Origin: Bacteroidales bacterium
GTDB taxonomy: Bacteria > Bacteroidota > Bacteroidia > Bacteroidales > UBA7960
DNA length: 34,461 nt
Assembly (NCBI GenBank): GCA_007135645.1
Contig: SLIL01000249.1
Span: forward strand, 1 to 34,461
Reading direction: 5' to 3'
The notes beneath the pieces were generated by a model. The model was not told the DNA's origin and did no database searches. It worked only from the letters and a program-made list of their open reading frames with translations. This document shows positions 18,024-28,573 of the stretch, in pieces; position 1 is the first letter of the stretch, and every line of letters begins with the position of its first letter. The position numbers were made by a program, and so were the translations under genes.

Positions 18024-19853
18024 ATGGAAAAAACCCTTTCCTTTTCAAAACCATTCTTTGCATTAGTTGGTCTGATAATCTTGCTTGCATCTTGCAACCA
18101 GACAGCCAATGACCCCTTTACCGCCGAGATAGCGCGCAACTGGCAACTGATTCAATCTGAAAATATTGAAACCGGAGAGATTCGCCCTGCTACCGAAAGT
18201 GACGGTTTAAGTATCGTTGATGCCGATGAACGAATCTTTCATCTGGAGGTGAGCCATCTGGATCTGGACAGAAGCGGTTCATGGTCAAAGGTGGGCGATA
18301 CGCTCATCCTGATCCCCACGATAAGTGATCTGAAGGCAACCATTGATTCAGTTGCTTTTGAGGCAAAGGAAGGGGAGCCCGTGATCAGATTTTTCCATCA
18401 AAAGGAGCTGATGGCGACCCTAACCAGTGAAATGCTCGAAGGGACGGAGAGTCCCATGATATACACTGTAGAGAAACTTTCTGAATCAACCCTTCTTATC
18501 CGGGGGGAGCAGTATATCCACACCTATGAGTTCAAACCTGCCGAGGTGGCAACCTTTGCCTTTGGCATCACCAATATTCTCAGGGGGCTGTTTGGTATGC
18601 TCGTGCTCATTGGCATTGCATGGATCTTCAGCTCAAACCGCCGGGCGGTATCCTGGAAACTGGTGGGCGTTGGTCTCGGGATACAGGTATTGCTGGCATT
18701 TGGAATTTTACAGGTTCCTGCTATTCAGTACTTTTTTGAGCTGGTTGGAAAAATATTCGTGGTGATCCTGGACTTTACCAAAGAAGGTACCGAGTTTCTC
18801 TTTGCCGGATTCCTGAACACCGAAACCTATGGGTTTATTTTTGCCTTCCAGGTTTTACCCACCATTATCTTCTTTTCAGCCCTTACCAGCCTGTTGTTTT
18901 ACCTGGGTATCATTCAGAAAGTAGTTTATGTACTGGCCTGGCTGATGACAAAAGCCCTTAAGCTTTCTGGGGCTGAGAGCCTTTCTGTGGCCGGGAATAT
19001 TTTCCTTGGACAAACCGAATCGCCCCTGATGATCAAAGCATACCTGCCCAACATGACCAAATCAGAAATGCTGCTGGTAATGACAGGTGGCATGGCTACC
19101 ATGGCCGGAGGTGTACTGGCTGCCTATATCAGTTTCCTTGGAGGCGACGACCCTGTGCAGCGGCTGATCTTTGCCAAACACCTGCTCGCTGCCAGTATTA
19201 TGGCGGCTCCCGGTGCTGTTGTGGTAACCAAGATCCTCTATCCCCAGACGGAAAAGATCGACACAACCATGGAAATCTCCAAAGACCGTATTGGAAGCAA
19301 CATCCTCGACTCCATTTCCAATGGAACTACCGAAGGGCTGAAGCTTGCGGCCAATGTTGCAGCAATGCTGCTGGTGTTTCTGGCATTTATTGCTATGTTT
19401 AACTTTATCGTGGGCAAAGTGGGCTCATGGACCAACCTTAACCCCTGGATTGCCGATGTTACCAACGGGCAGTATTCACAGCTCTCCCTGGAGTTTATCC
19501 TTGGATATACCTTTGCACCTATCATGTGGCTCATCGGTATCAGCCTGCCCGATATTACCCTGGCCGGAAGATTGCTGGGAGAAAAGCTTATCCTTACTGA
19601 ATTTATTGGTTATACGAGCCTTGCCGCCCTTAAGGAAGCCGAAGCTTTTGCCGATCCCAAAACGATTATCATGGCCACCTACATGCTTTGCGGTTTTGCA
19701 AACTTTGCCAGCATTGGCATCCAGATCGGTGGGATCGGGTCACTTGCACCAACACGCAGGGTGTTATTATCGCAATTTGGTATGCGGGCATTGCTGGGCG
19801 GTACCCTGGCAGCACTTATGAGTGCCACTATTGTTGGGATGATCCTGGGATAA
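18024..19853 (+). CDS. CNT-family (NupC-like) nucleoside transporter with N-terminal lipoprotein/lipocalin-like domain
   Basis: ORF 17952..19853; likely start MEKTLSFSKPFFALVGLIILLASC at 18024. CNT signatures: FLGQTESPLMIKAYLPNMTKSEMLLVMTGGMATMAGGVLAAYI and CGFANFASIGIQIGGIGSLAPTRR. About 160 aa of extra N-terminal sequence precede the membrane core. Confidence 0.9.
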   Translation: MEKTLSFSKPFFALVGLIILLASCNQTANDPFTAEIARNWQLIQSENIETGEIRPATESDGLSIVDADERIFHLEVSHLDLDRSGSWSKVGDTLILIPTISDLKATIDSVAFEAKEGEPVIRFFHQKELMATLTSEMLEGTESPMIYTVEKLSESTLLIRGEQYIHTYEFKPAEVATFAFGITNILRGLFGMLVLIGIAWIFSSNRRAVSWKLVGVGLGIQVLLAFGILQVPAIQYFFELVGKIFVVILDFTKEGTEFLFAGFLNTETYGFIFAFQVLPTIIFFSALTSLLFYLGIIQKVVYVLAWLMTKALKLSGAESLSVAGNIFLGQTESPLMIKAYLPNMTKSEMLLVMTGGMATMAGGVLAAYISFLGGDDPVQRLIFAKHLLAASIMAAPGAVVVTKILYPQTEKIDTTMEISKDRIGSNILDSISNGTTEGLKLAANVAAMLLVFLAFIAMFNFIVGKVGSWTNLNPWIADVTNGQYSQLSLEFILGYTFAPIMWLIGISLPDITLAGRLLGEKLILTEFIGYTSLAALKEAEAFADPKTIIMATYMLCGFANFASIGIQIGGIGSLAPTRRVLLSQFGMRALLGGTLAALMSATIVGMILG

Positions 19854-19887
19854 GGAAATTTATTTTATCCTGTGCATTGGACTCCCG

Positions 19888-22329
19888 CTAATACATCTGC
19901 AGTTTTTTGGTAACTGAGTATCCTGGCCCCAGAATATGTACCAGGTATATACCAGCGGGCAGATTGCCTGCATCAAGCTGAAGAGTTTGTTCGTTGTTGC
20001 CCTTATGCATCAGTACGCGTATTCCCAGTTCATTGATAAACTCAATGCTTTCCATGGGGAATTCTGATTCAATGGTGAGCTGATTTTTGGCCGGATTGGG
20101 GAAAAGTTTTACACGGTTTTCAAAACTCACCTCACTTATGGCACTTAACAGCTCAAACATGGCTAAAATTTCCAGGTCCTGAGCAGGCATGGAAAAAGAG
20201 TAAACATCATGATAAGAAAGCACTTCACCCCCCGGGAGCATCCACGATTTAAATTCATATCCGGGCGATGGCAGTGCCGAAAGGGTTATCGACTGACCAT
20301 ATTGGAATGTTTCTCCCGAAGGTGAAACCATTACCTCTCCTGCCTGATCATCATTCAGGGATATGGTCAGCAAATAATCCACGGCCGAGAAATTAACCAA
20401 CAGGTTGATCACCGATTGCAGATCTTCGATGAAGTATTCCTGCTGATCAAAGTCGGGGAGCAGTACACCATTTATTTTCCAGGAAAGCACATTGTATCCG
20501 GTTGAGGGGTCTGCTTCAAAAAAGACATTGCTGCCTGCCGGCGCAATATACCCGCTGTTTACCGGTTCTCCGTTTACGCTGGCACTAACCTGCCCCTGCC
20601 CTGTACCTGTGGCAAAATGAACGGCAAATTCTGTGGGGATATCGTCAAAAACAGCTACAAAGGTGGTTGTGCCATGCTCCATGGAGTAATAAAACTCCTG
20701 ATGATCTGAAACAATATCACCCTCTTCATTCTCCCAGTACAAAAATGTATATCCCGTGAAAGGATGTGCACTCACCAGAACTTCATATTCTCCAGGATAT
20801 AATCCTGTTCCTTTTACCGTTCCGGCTGAAGGGTCTGATGCATAGACGTATAAAGGAAGAGTGTTCTCCCCAAGGAGGATATTGATCTTTTGTTTTTCGT
20901 AATTGCGCACCATAAGTGAAGGGAGGGTAGCCGGATCATAGCCTTCTGCCGTAATCACCACATCATATTCGCCTTCAATAACCGGCCTGTTGAAATTACC
21001 AAAAGGCATGGAGGTAACCACCTGCGATCCAAAGGCCTCATAATTGGCCAGCTCAATGGTAGCAAAAACGGGTTGCTGTGTTGCGGCATCGGTTACAAAC
21101 CCATGAATACCATAGGTTGCCTGCCGGATATAATTGATGAGTGAACGGTAATTGTATTCCCAGTGAGCGGGCAAAAGGGCCGGATTGAGCAGTTTCTGGT
21201 TGCTCAGTTCAAGGGTAAACTCACGGCATGCATGAAAGGCATTAAAATAATCCTGCCTGCTTCCGTACACCACGTACCAGTCGCCACCATGGGTTACACC
21301 GTTGCCCATTCCAGTCATATAGCCCGGAGGCGAATTTGCATGTACCGTATCCACGTACTCATGCATGGTAAGCAGCCACCAGTCATGATCTGCATGAACG
21401 TTTTGGGAGGAAGTCCAGCAGTCAAAAGGGAAATTCACCAGCTCAATCCCCCCATGCATATTGGCCGACATAATGAAATTGTGCTCAGCAGCAAAATCCA
21501 TCATAGCCTGTGTTTCAACCTGTATGGGTGTAATGGGTGGACTGGGAGGATTAGGATGAGGTGTAGGATAATTGCGGTTCAGGTCAATACCATTGGCATT
21601 GCCACGGGTTGCACCATTCACTGTTGCATTGTTATTGGTATAGGTTCCGTCTGGATTCTCATTGGGGCATATCCATATTTCCACCTGGTCCATCAGATTG
21701 GTAATGTCTTCATCTTCACCATAGCCCGTTATCAGGTGATGAATTAATCGCAGGGACAAAATAAATCCTGCCGTTTCATCACCATGCATGGTAGAAGTGT
21801 ACATAAATTGCGGAACAGGCCTTGGGCTATCAATATCTGGGCCGATTTGAGCAAAAAGCAGATCGCGCCCCATGACCGTTTGCCCGATATTATGGATCTT
21901 AACCAAATGAGGATAATCCTCCTCAAACTGGTACATTAGGGCAACATAGGCCTCATAGGTAGGATAAAAGTCCCAGCTTTCTGTAAGGCCTCTTTTTTTT
22001 ATTTCATCCACATCCGCCATACGAAGGTCAAAGCCTGCATCACCCGGGCTTTTTTGCAGTTGAAAGGCAATTCCCTGTTCAAGAATATAGTTAAAGGCTA
22101 TTCTGTTCACATACAGAAATACTTCGTTGTTGTCAAAATAATCCACCGAAGCCAGTTTTGCAAGCCCCGGGGTATAATCAGCAAGGGGCACACTGAGGTA
22201 CACTTCAGGGTAGGCGTCCAACCGTTGAAGTACCTGTTCCCTTTCGGAACCCGATTGAGAAAAAGTGCCTGTAACAGACAAAACCAGAATCAAGAAGACC
22301 GGCAAACCCGATTTAATGCACTGGTGCAT
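19888..22329 (-). CDS. Secreted M14 family zinc carboxypeptidase with T9SS type A C-terminal sorting domain
   Basis: Likely start MHQCIKSGLPVFLILVLSVTGTFSQ at 22329. M14 motifs: STMHGDETAGF, ICPNENPDGT, NGIDLNRNYP, SANMHGG, EFTLELSNQK. C-terminal LFPNPAKNQLTIES...LPAGIYLVHI...TKKLQMY. Confidence 0.92.
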   Translation of the reverse strand: MHQCIKSGLPVFLILVLSVTGTFSQSGSEREQVLQRLDAYPEVYLSVPLADYTPGLAKLASVDYFDNNEVFLYVNRIAFNYILEQGIAFQLQKSPGDAGFDLRMADVDEIKKRGLTESWDFYPTYEAYVALMYQFEEDYPHLVKIHNIGQTVMGRDLLFAQIGPDIDSPRPVPQFMYTSTMHGDETAGFILSLRLIHHLITGYGEDEDITNLMDQVEIWICPNENPDGTYTNNNATVNGATRGNANGIDLNRNYPTPHPNPPSPPITPIQVETQAMMDFAAEHNFIMSANMHGGIELVNFPFDCWTSSQNVHADHDWWLLTMHEYVDTVHANSPPGYMTGMGNGVTHGGDWYVVYGSRQDYFNAFHACREFTLELSNQKLLNPALLPAHWEYNYRSLINYIRQATYGIHGFVTDAATQQPVFATIELANYEAFGSQVVTSMPFGNFNRPVIEGEYDVVITAEGYDPATLPSLMVRNYEKQKINILLGENTLPLYVYASDPSAGTVKGTGLYPGEYEVLVSAHPFTGYTFLYWENEEGDIVSDHQEFYYSMEHGTTTFVAVFDDIPTEFAVHFATGTGQGQVSASVNGEPVNSGYIAPAGSNVFFEADPSTGYNVLSWKINGVLLPDFDQQEYFIEDLQSVINLLVNFSAVDYLLTISLNDDQAGEVMVSPSGETFQYGQSITLSALPSPGYEFKSWMLPGGEVLSYHDVYSFSMPAQDLEILAMFELLSAISEVSFENRVKLFPNPAKNQLTIESEFPMESIEFINELGIRVLMHKGNNEQTLQLDAGNLPAGIYLVHILGPGYSVTKKLQMY

Positions 22330-22467
22330 GGGAAAAAACACAGCCAGCATTGCGTGTAGCCTGGCATATAAGATGTCCTTTGAGTTATATCCCTGAAAAG
22401 GATGTGATTTATAAACCATAGGGTATCTGATAAACAAATAAGGTGAAAGATAGATTACGATGCCTTG

Positions 22468-22475
22468 CAAAGTTA
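22468..22475 (-). promoter_or_regulatory. Bacteroidetes -7 motif TAACTTTG upstream of the M14 peptidase gene
   Basis: CAAAGTTA on the + strand, about 140 nt upstream of the inferred start at 22329. Confidence 0.45.
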
Positions 22476-22688
22476 AAAACCTTTCATACATTGCCCTGCT
22501 TTTAATCTGATTTAAACATAAAAAAACCAGTTCTAACACGGCAAGATACTGACATCCTGATACATGCCTCCTGAAAAGTTATCAAGTCAATCTTCATTTA
22601 AGATCGGCCTTTACAGTATTCAACTCCCCGACGGACTGATTTAACAAGCATTAATAAGTAAATGCCTTCAGGATAAGACCAGCTTTTC

Positions 22689-22696
22689 TATCTTTG
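22689..22696 (+). promoter_or_regulatory. Bacteroidetes -7 motif TATCTTTG for the DUF5916 gene
   Basis: TATCTTTGC 28 nt upstream of the ATG at 22725. Confidence 0.55.
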
Positions 22697-22724
22697 CGCC
22701 ACCCTGTAAAACACAAGAGAAAAA

Positions 22725-25193
22725 ATGTTTAAATTCCTGTCACCCTCACTGAAATTGATCTTTTTAGTGCTGGTTTGCATCCCTTCGAAGCTGGAGGCAA
22801 GAACCCAGCTGCGCGAATTAAAAGCAACACGCACCCATACCCCACCGGTAATTGACGGTTTGCTCAACGATGCCCAATGGCAAAAAGCTGAAATCGCCAC
22901 GGGTTTTCAGCAATATGAACCTCATAACGACCGACCTGCCTCATTCGAGACCCGGGTAAAAGTACTCTATGACGATGATGCACTGTATATCGGGGTACGC
23001 CTTCACGATCCCGAACCTGAAAAAATCCTTACCGAGCTGGGCCCGCGCGATTCGGGCAACAATGTGAATGCAGACCTGTTCTGGGTGGATATCAATCCGT
23101 TCAATGACGGGATCAATGGATTCCGGTTTATGGTTTCTTCATCCGGGGTACAAACAGACATCAACATGTCGGGAGCAGGAAGTGGCCGTGGGGATGTAAA
23201 CTGGGATGCCGTATGGATCAGCGGGGTAAACATTGATGATAAGGGATGGACCGCCGAGATGAAGATCCCCTATTCGGCATTACGCTTTCCTAAGGGTGAG
23301 ATGCAGCAATGGGGCATTAACTTCTGGAGGGAGGTCAGGCGCACCAGGGAGCAGTCGAGCTGGAATTTTGTAAACCGTCGCCTGGGAGATGTGCTGGCAT
23401 TTATGGGTCAGCTCAATGGCATTTATGACATCACCCCACCCATTCGCCTGGCTTTATTCCCGTATATTTCCTCTTACCTGGAGAAAAACGGGGGTGGCGA
23501 TCAATGGGGCAACACCTTCATCGGGGGTATGGACCTGAAATACGGGATCAGCAACAGCTTTACCATGGATATGACCCTTATCCCTGATTTCGGGCAGGTT
23601 CAGTCAGATGCCAGGGTGCTCAACCTTACCCCTTATGAGGTAAGATACGATGAAAACCGGCAGTTCTTTACTGAAGGAACAGAGCTTTTCGGGAAAGCCG
23701 ACCTTTTTTATTCCAGGAGGATCGGTACCCGACCAAGGGGATATTCGGCAGTTTACACCCAACTCAGGCAAGATGACCAGGTTTATGAGATCGTAGAAGA
23801 GAACCCCATTGAAACGCGCCTGATCAATGCCACCAAGATCTCAGGACGTACCGCTTCGGGACTGGGACTGGGCCTGTTCAATGCCATGACCGCCCCCGGT
23901 AATGCCATTGTAAGAGATACCATCACCGGGCAAAGCCGCGAAATAACCACCCAGCCTTTCACCAACTACAGTGTGCTGGTTGCCGACCAGAGCCTGCGCA
24001 ACAATTCCTTTTTCAGCCTTATCAACACCAATGTGCTGGGCTCGGAAGATGGGTACACAGCAAATGTTTCAGGCACCGAATTCAGGATCATGGATGCTTC
24101 CAATCAGTTTCGCATAGGAGGAAGCGGAGCGGTTAGTCAGCAATATCACACAGGCAAAGATCATGTTTTTGGATATACCTACAACATTGAAGCCGGAAAA
24201 ACCGCCGGAACATGGCAATACACCTACAATCGCCTGGTTTACACAGATACTTATGACCCCAACGATCTGGGTTTTCTGATCCACAACAACCTGGTTATGG
24301 ACAAAGTAGCTTTTTCCTATAACATTTTTGACCCCTTCTGGAGACTCTGGAACCTGCGCAATGAAATTGCTGTCAACTACAACCAGCTATACAATCCTTC
24401 AACCTTTACCGGTTTCAACATTGGGTATAATATGCGGGCCCTTTTCGATACACGGTTTTTTATCCTTATGCGTGCCAACTACCGTCCCCTGGGCAATCGC
24501 GACTATTTTGAACCACGTACCCCGGGTCGTTTTTATGAAACAGATCAGGCATATGACCTGTTTCTGTTGTATTCAACAGACTACCGCAAAAGAGTTTATC
24601 TTGACGGGGACATCAGTTATGCGCAAATATTGTCTGATTACGGGCAGCAGACACTGGGTTTTGAAGTAAGACCCACATTCAGGGCCAGCGACAGGCTGAA
24701 TATCACTTATGGAATCAGATATTCGGGCCAGATCAACAACATTGGTTTTGTAGGCCGGGACGAAGATCTGATCCGCTTCGGCAAAAGGGATACAGATACG
24801 TGGATCAACACCATCAGGGCAAACTACATATTCAACACCAGTTTGTCCCTCAAACTGAACCTGCGTCACTACTGGTCGGTGGTGGATTATACCGGCGATT
24901 ATTTCAACCTTACAGAGAACGGTTTACTGGAAAGGCTGGATGATGATCTGGGTATCAGCAACATCAACTACAACGCATTTACTGTTGATATGCTGCTGAC
25001 CTGGCATTTTGCCCCGGGCAGCCAGCTGAGCCTGGCATGGAAAAACAATATAGACAGTGCTATTGGTGAGATCACCCGCAATTACTGGGACAACTTTACC
25101 AATACTCTTAACCAGCCACAGATCAACAGTTTATCTCTTCGGCTTCTATATTACCTGGACTATCAGCGTATACAAAGGGCCTTTACCGGCTAA
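22725..25193 (+). CDS. DUF5916-type protein with N-terminal CBM9-like domain, probable outer-membrane barrel
   Basis: 822 aa: PPVIDGLLNDAQWQKAEIATGF, VKVLYDDDALYIGVRLHDPEPEKI (CBM9-like), WGINFWREVRRTREQSSWNFV, GGMDLKYGISNSFTMDMTLIPDFGQVQSDARVLNLTPYEVRYDENRQFFTEGTELF (DUF5916). Confidence 0.88.
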   Translation: MFKFLSPSLKLIFLVLVCIPSKLEARTQLRELKATRTHTPPVIDGLLNDAQWQKAEIATGFQQYEPHNDRPASFETRVKVLYDDDALYIGVRLHDPEPEKILTELGPRDSGNNVNADLFWVDINPFNDGINGFRFMVSSSGVQTDINMSGAGSGRGDVNWDAVWISGVNIDDKGWTAEMKIPYSALRFPKGEMQQWGINFWREVRRTREQSSWNFVNRRLGDVLAFMGQLNGIYDITPPIRLALFPYISSYLEKNGGGDQWGNTFIGGMDLKYGISNSFTMDMTLIPDFGQVQSDARVLNLTPYEVRYDENRQFFTEGTELFGKADLFYSRRIGTRPRGYSAVYTQLRQDDQVYEIVEENPIETRLINATKISGRTASGLGLGLFNAMTAPGNAIVRDTITGQSREITTQPFTNYSVLVADQSLRNNSFFSLINTNVLGSEDGYTANVSGTEFRIMDASNQFRIGGSGAVSQQYHTGKDHVFGYTYNIEAGKTAGTWQYTYNRLVYTDTYDPNDLGFLIHNNLVMDKVAFSYNIFDPFWRLWNLRNEIAVNYNQLYNPSTFTGFNIGYNMRALFDTRFFILMRANYRPLGNRDYFEPRTPGRFYETDQAYDLFLLYSTDYRKRVYLDGDISYAQILSDYGQQTLGFEVRPTFRASDRLNITYGIRYSGQINNIGFVGRDEDLIRFGKRDTDTWINTIRANYIFNTSLSLKLNLRHYWSVVDYTGDYFNLTENGLLERLDDDLGISNINYNAFTVDMLLTWHFAPGSQLSLAWKNNIDSAIGEITRNYWDNFTNTLNQPQINSLSLRLLYYLDYQRIQRAFTG

Positions 25194-25256
25194 AGGCAAG
25201 CTTATCATATGCAATAATTCTTCGCAAAGGGTATTTTCTAATCAACTATCAGGCAT

Positions 25257-25290
25257 AAAAAAAGGGTTCGCCAAACACGAACCCTTTTTT
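25257..25290. terminator. Bidirectional terminator between convergent DUF5916 gene and gapA
   Basis: AAAAAAAGGGTTCG / CGAACCCTTTTTTT inverted repeat with a short loop (CCAAACA) and flanking A and T runs. Confidence 0.85.
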
Positions 25291-25311
25291 TATTTATGTT
25301 GAGATTGATAA

Positions 25312-26367
<1,056 letters not shown>

Positions 26368-26529
26368 TTATTGAATATTTTCTTTAATTTTTTACTGAAC
26401 ATGGCCATACTGACAGAGATAATAAATTTTCCACTTGCCTGTAAATCAGTATTTTGAAAATTAACAAAAAACAGGTTTATAATAATGTTTAAACCCGCAA
26501 AGAAACTGAAAGAGTTTATAAACATTTAT

Positions 26530-26537
26530 TAATTTTG
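26530..26537 (+). promoter_or_regulatory. Bacteroidetes -7 motif TAATTTTG for exbB-exbD-tonB-folC
   Basis: TAATTTTGC about 71 nt upstream of the ATG at 26609. Confidence 0.5.
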
Positions 26538-26608
26538 CACCAGCAAAATAAATTCAGTCATAATTAGTTATTAAACCAAAAAAGTAACAGAAAAAAATCT
26601 GACTATTC

Positions 26609-27313
26609 ATGATAAAATCGATTTTATTGCAGGTGCAGCTGGGCAATCAGGCCGTAGCAGATACATTGGCAGCAGATATGCCTACTGAAGAAACACTCAG
26701 CTTTTTCTCCCTGGCCCTAAAGGGGGGTATAGTAATGATCCCCTTGTTTATTCTTTCAGTGGTGGCCATCTACATTTTCATTGAAAGATACATGGCCATC
26801 AGCAAGGCATCAAAAGAGGAGTATAACTTCATGAACAATATCCGCGATTTTATCCATGAAGGACGCATTGACAGTGCCAAGTCGCTGTGTAAAAACAACC
26901 AGTCGCCCCTGGCAAGAATGATTGCCAAAGGGATCACACGTATTGGCAGACCATTGAACGATATCAATGCCGCCATCGAAAACGTGGGCAAACTGGAAGT
27001 TGCCAAGCTGGAAAAAAACATTGCATTCCTTTCTACGGTTGCAGGTGCAGCCCCCATGCTTGGGTTCCTGGGTACTGTTATGGGGATGGTGAGAGCCTTC
27101 TACAATATGGCTATGGCCGGTAACAATATTGACATTGCATTGCTGGCTGGCGGTATCTATGAAGCTATGATCACCACCATTACCGGGTTGATCGTGGGTA
27201 TTATCGGCTACATCTGCTACAACATTCTTGTAGCGCGCATCGAAAAAGTTGTTTTCATGCTCGAAGCAAGGGCTACTGAATTTATGGACCTGTTGCACGA
27301 ACCTGCTTCTTAA
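26609..27313 (+). CDS. exbB: MotA/TolQ/ExbB proton channel family protein
   Basis: 234 aa: VEKLEK-like GKLEVAKLEKNIAFLSTVAGAAPMLGFLGTVMGMVRAFYNMA, GGIYEAMITTITGLIVGIIGYICYN. Followed by an exbD-like gene. Confidence 0.9.
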   Translation: MIKSILLQVQLGNQAVADTLAADMPTEETLSFFSLALKGGIVMIPLFILSVVAIYIFIERYMAISKASKEEYNFMNNIRDFIHEGRIDSAKSLCKNNQSPLARMIAKGITRIGRPLNDINAAIENVGKLEVAKLEKNIAFLSTVAGAAPMLGFLGTVMGMVRAFYNMAMAGNNIDIALLAGGIYEAMITTITGLIVGIIGYICYNILVARIEKVVFMLEARATEFMDLLHEPAS

Positions 27314-27325
27314 TTGTAAAAAATC

Positions 27326-27739
27326 ATGGCAATCAAACTAAGAAATCCCCGGAAAGCAGAATTCAACATGGCCTCCATGTCTGACCTTGTTTTCCTTTTG
27401 CTGATCTTTTTCATGCTTACCTCTACCCTGGTTGCCCCCAACGCCATTAAGCTGTTGCTGCCCACCAGCGAGAGCCGTACCATGGCCAGGCAAACCGTAA
27501 CAGTATACATCAATGCCGACAACCACATTTTCCTGGAAGAAACACCGGTAGACCTGGATGCATTGCAAAATGGCCTGATTGTTGCACTTGGTAATCAGGA
27601 CCAGGGATCTGTTGTACTCAGGTCTGATCAGAGTGTACCGGTGCAATACATTGTAAGTGTTATTGATGTGGTAAACAACATCAACAGCATGTTTCAGACC
27701 AACCACAGGGTGATTCTTGCAACACAACCCCGGAGATAA
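27326..27739 (+). CDS. exbD: ExbD/TolR family biopolymer transport protein
   Basis: 137 aa: FNMASMSDLVFLLLIFFMLTSTLVAPNAIKLLLPTS, single N-terminal TM segment. 13 bp after exbB. Confidence 0.9.
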   Translation: MAIKLRNPRKAEFNMASMSDLVFLLLIFFMLTSTLVAPNAIKLLLPTSESRTMARQTVTVYINADNHIFLEETPVDLDALQNGLIVALGNQDQGSVVLRSDQSVPVQYIVSVIDVVNNINSMFQTNHRVILATQPRR

Positions 27740-27761
27740 TCAAAAAAACGAATTAGTCCAT

Positions 27762-28571
27762 ATGGAAGAAGAAAAGAAAAAATACAACAACAGAGCCATT
27801 TTCGGCACCATTATTTTTCATGGTGCGCTATTGTTGTGGTTTATTCTTTTCGGATTAACCACACCACTGCCCCTCCCTGAAGAGGAGGGTGTACTGGTAA
27901 ACCTGGGCTTTACCGATCAGGGTATGGGTCATCGCCAGCCCCTCACTTCTTCTCCCCCACCCCCGCAGCCACAGCCATCGCAGGCCAGCCAGGCAACCGA
28001 AGATATTGCTACTCAAAGCACGGAAGAATCCATTGCCATTCCCGACTCAAGGGATAACCGTCAGCAACCCCGTGAAGATACTCAACAGGAAGAACCAAGA
28101 CCCCGGGAAGAAACAACCCAGCAACAGCCACAACCCGATCCGGAGCCACAGGTGAACCCCAATGCCCTTTTCCCTGGCAGGGACCGCCAAACCACCACCA
28201 GCCAGAACCAGGGCGACACAGGCGATCCGGGAAATCAGGGAAGACCTGACGGAACAACCGACGGCACAGCCACTGAGGGTGGTGGCCAGGGCGATGGAAT
28301 CCAGTTCAGCCTCACCGGACGGAGAGCCAACCATTTACCTCTTCCTGAATATACCACACAGTCACAGGGCCGGGTGGTGGTTGCTATTACCGTGAACCGT
28401 AATGGTGAAGTAACCAGGGCAACCGCCGGAGCAAGGGGTACAACGACCAGCGACCGCGTTTTATGGGCTGCTGCAGAAGCTGCTGCCCTGAAAGCACGTT
28501 TTGATGTAAAAAATGATGCCCCCCACGAACAAACCGGTACCATCACGTACAATTTTATCCGGCTCAACTGA
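27762..28571 (+). CDS. TonB-like energy transducer with Pro/Gln-rich linker
   Basis: Start MEEEKKKYNNRAIFGTIIFHGALLLWFILFG at 27762. Single TM, long P/Q/E-rich linker, C-terminal GRVVVAITVNRNGEVTRATAGARGTTTSDRVLWAAAEAAALKARF, typical of TonB-like C-terminal domains. Confidence 0.82.
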   Translation: MEEEKKKYNNRAIFGTIIFHGALLLWFILFGLTTPLPLPEEEGVLVNLGFTDQGMGHRQPLTSSPPPPQPQPSQASQATEDIATQSTEESIAIPDSRDNRQQPREDTQQEEPRPREETTQQQPQPDPEPQVNPNALFPGRDRQTTTSQNQGDTGDPGNQGRPDGTTDGTATEGGGQGDGIQFSLTGRRANHLPLPEYTTQSQGRVVVAITVNRNGEVTRATAGARGTTTSDRVLWAAAEAAALKARFDVKNDAPHEQTGTITYNFIRLN

Positions 28572-28573
28572 GA

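Noticed and set aside
21163-21747. 194-aa plus-strand ORF antisense to the M14 peptidase
   Set aside because: Shadow of the well-supported M14 catalytic region.
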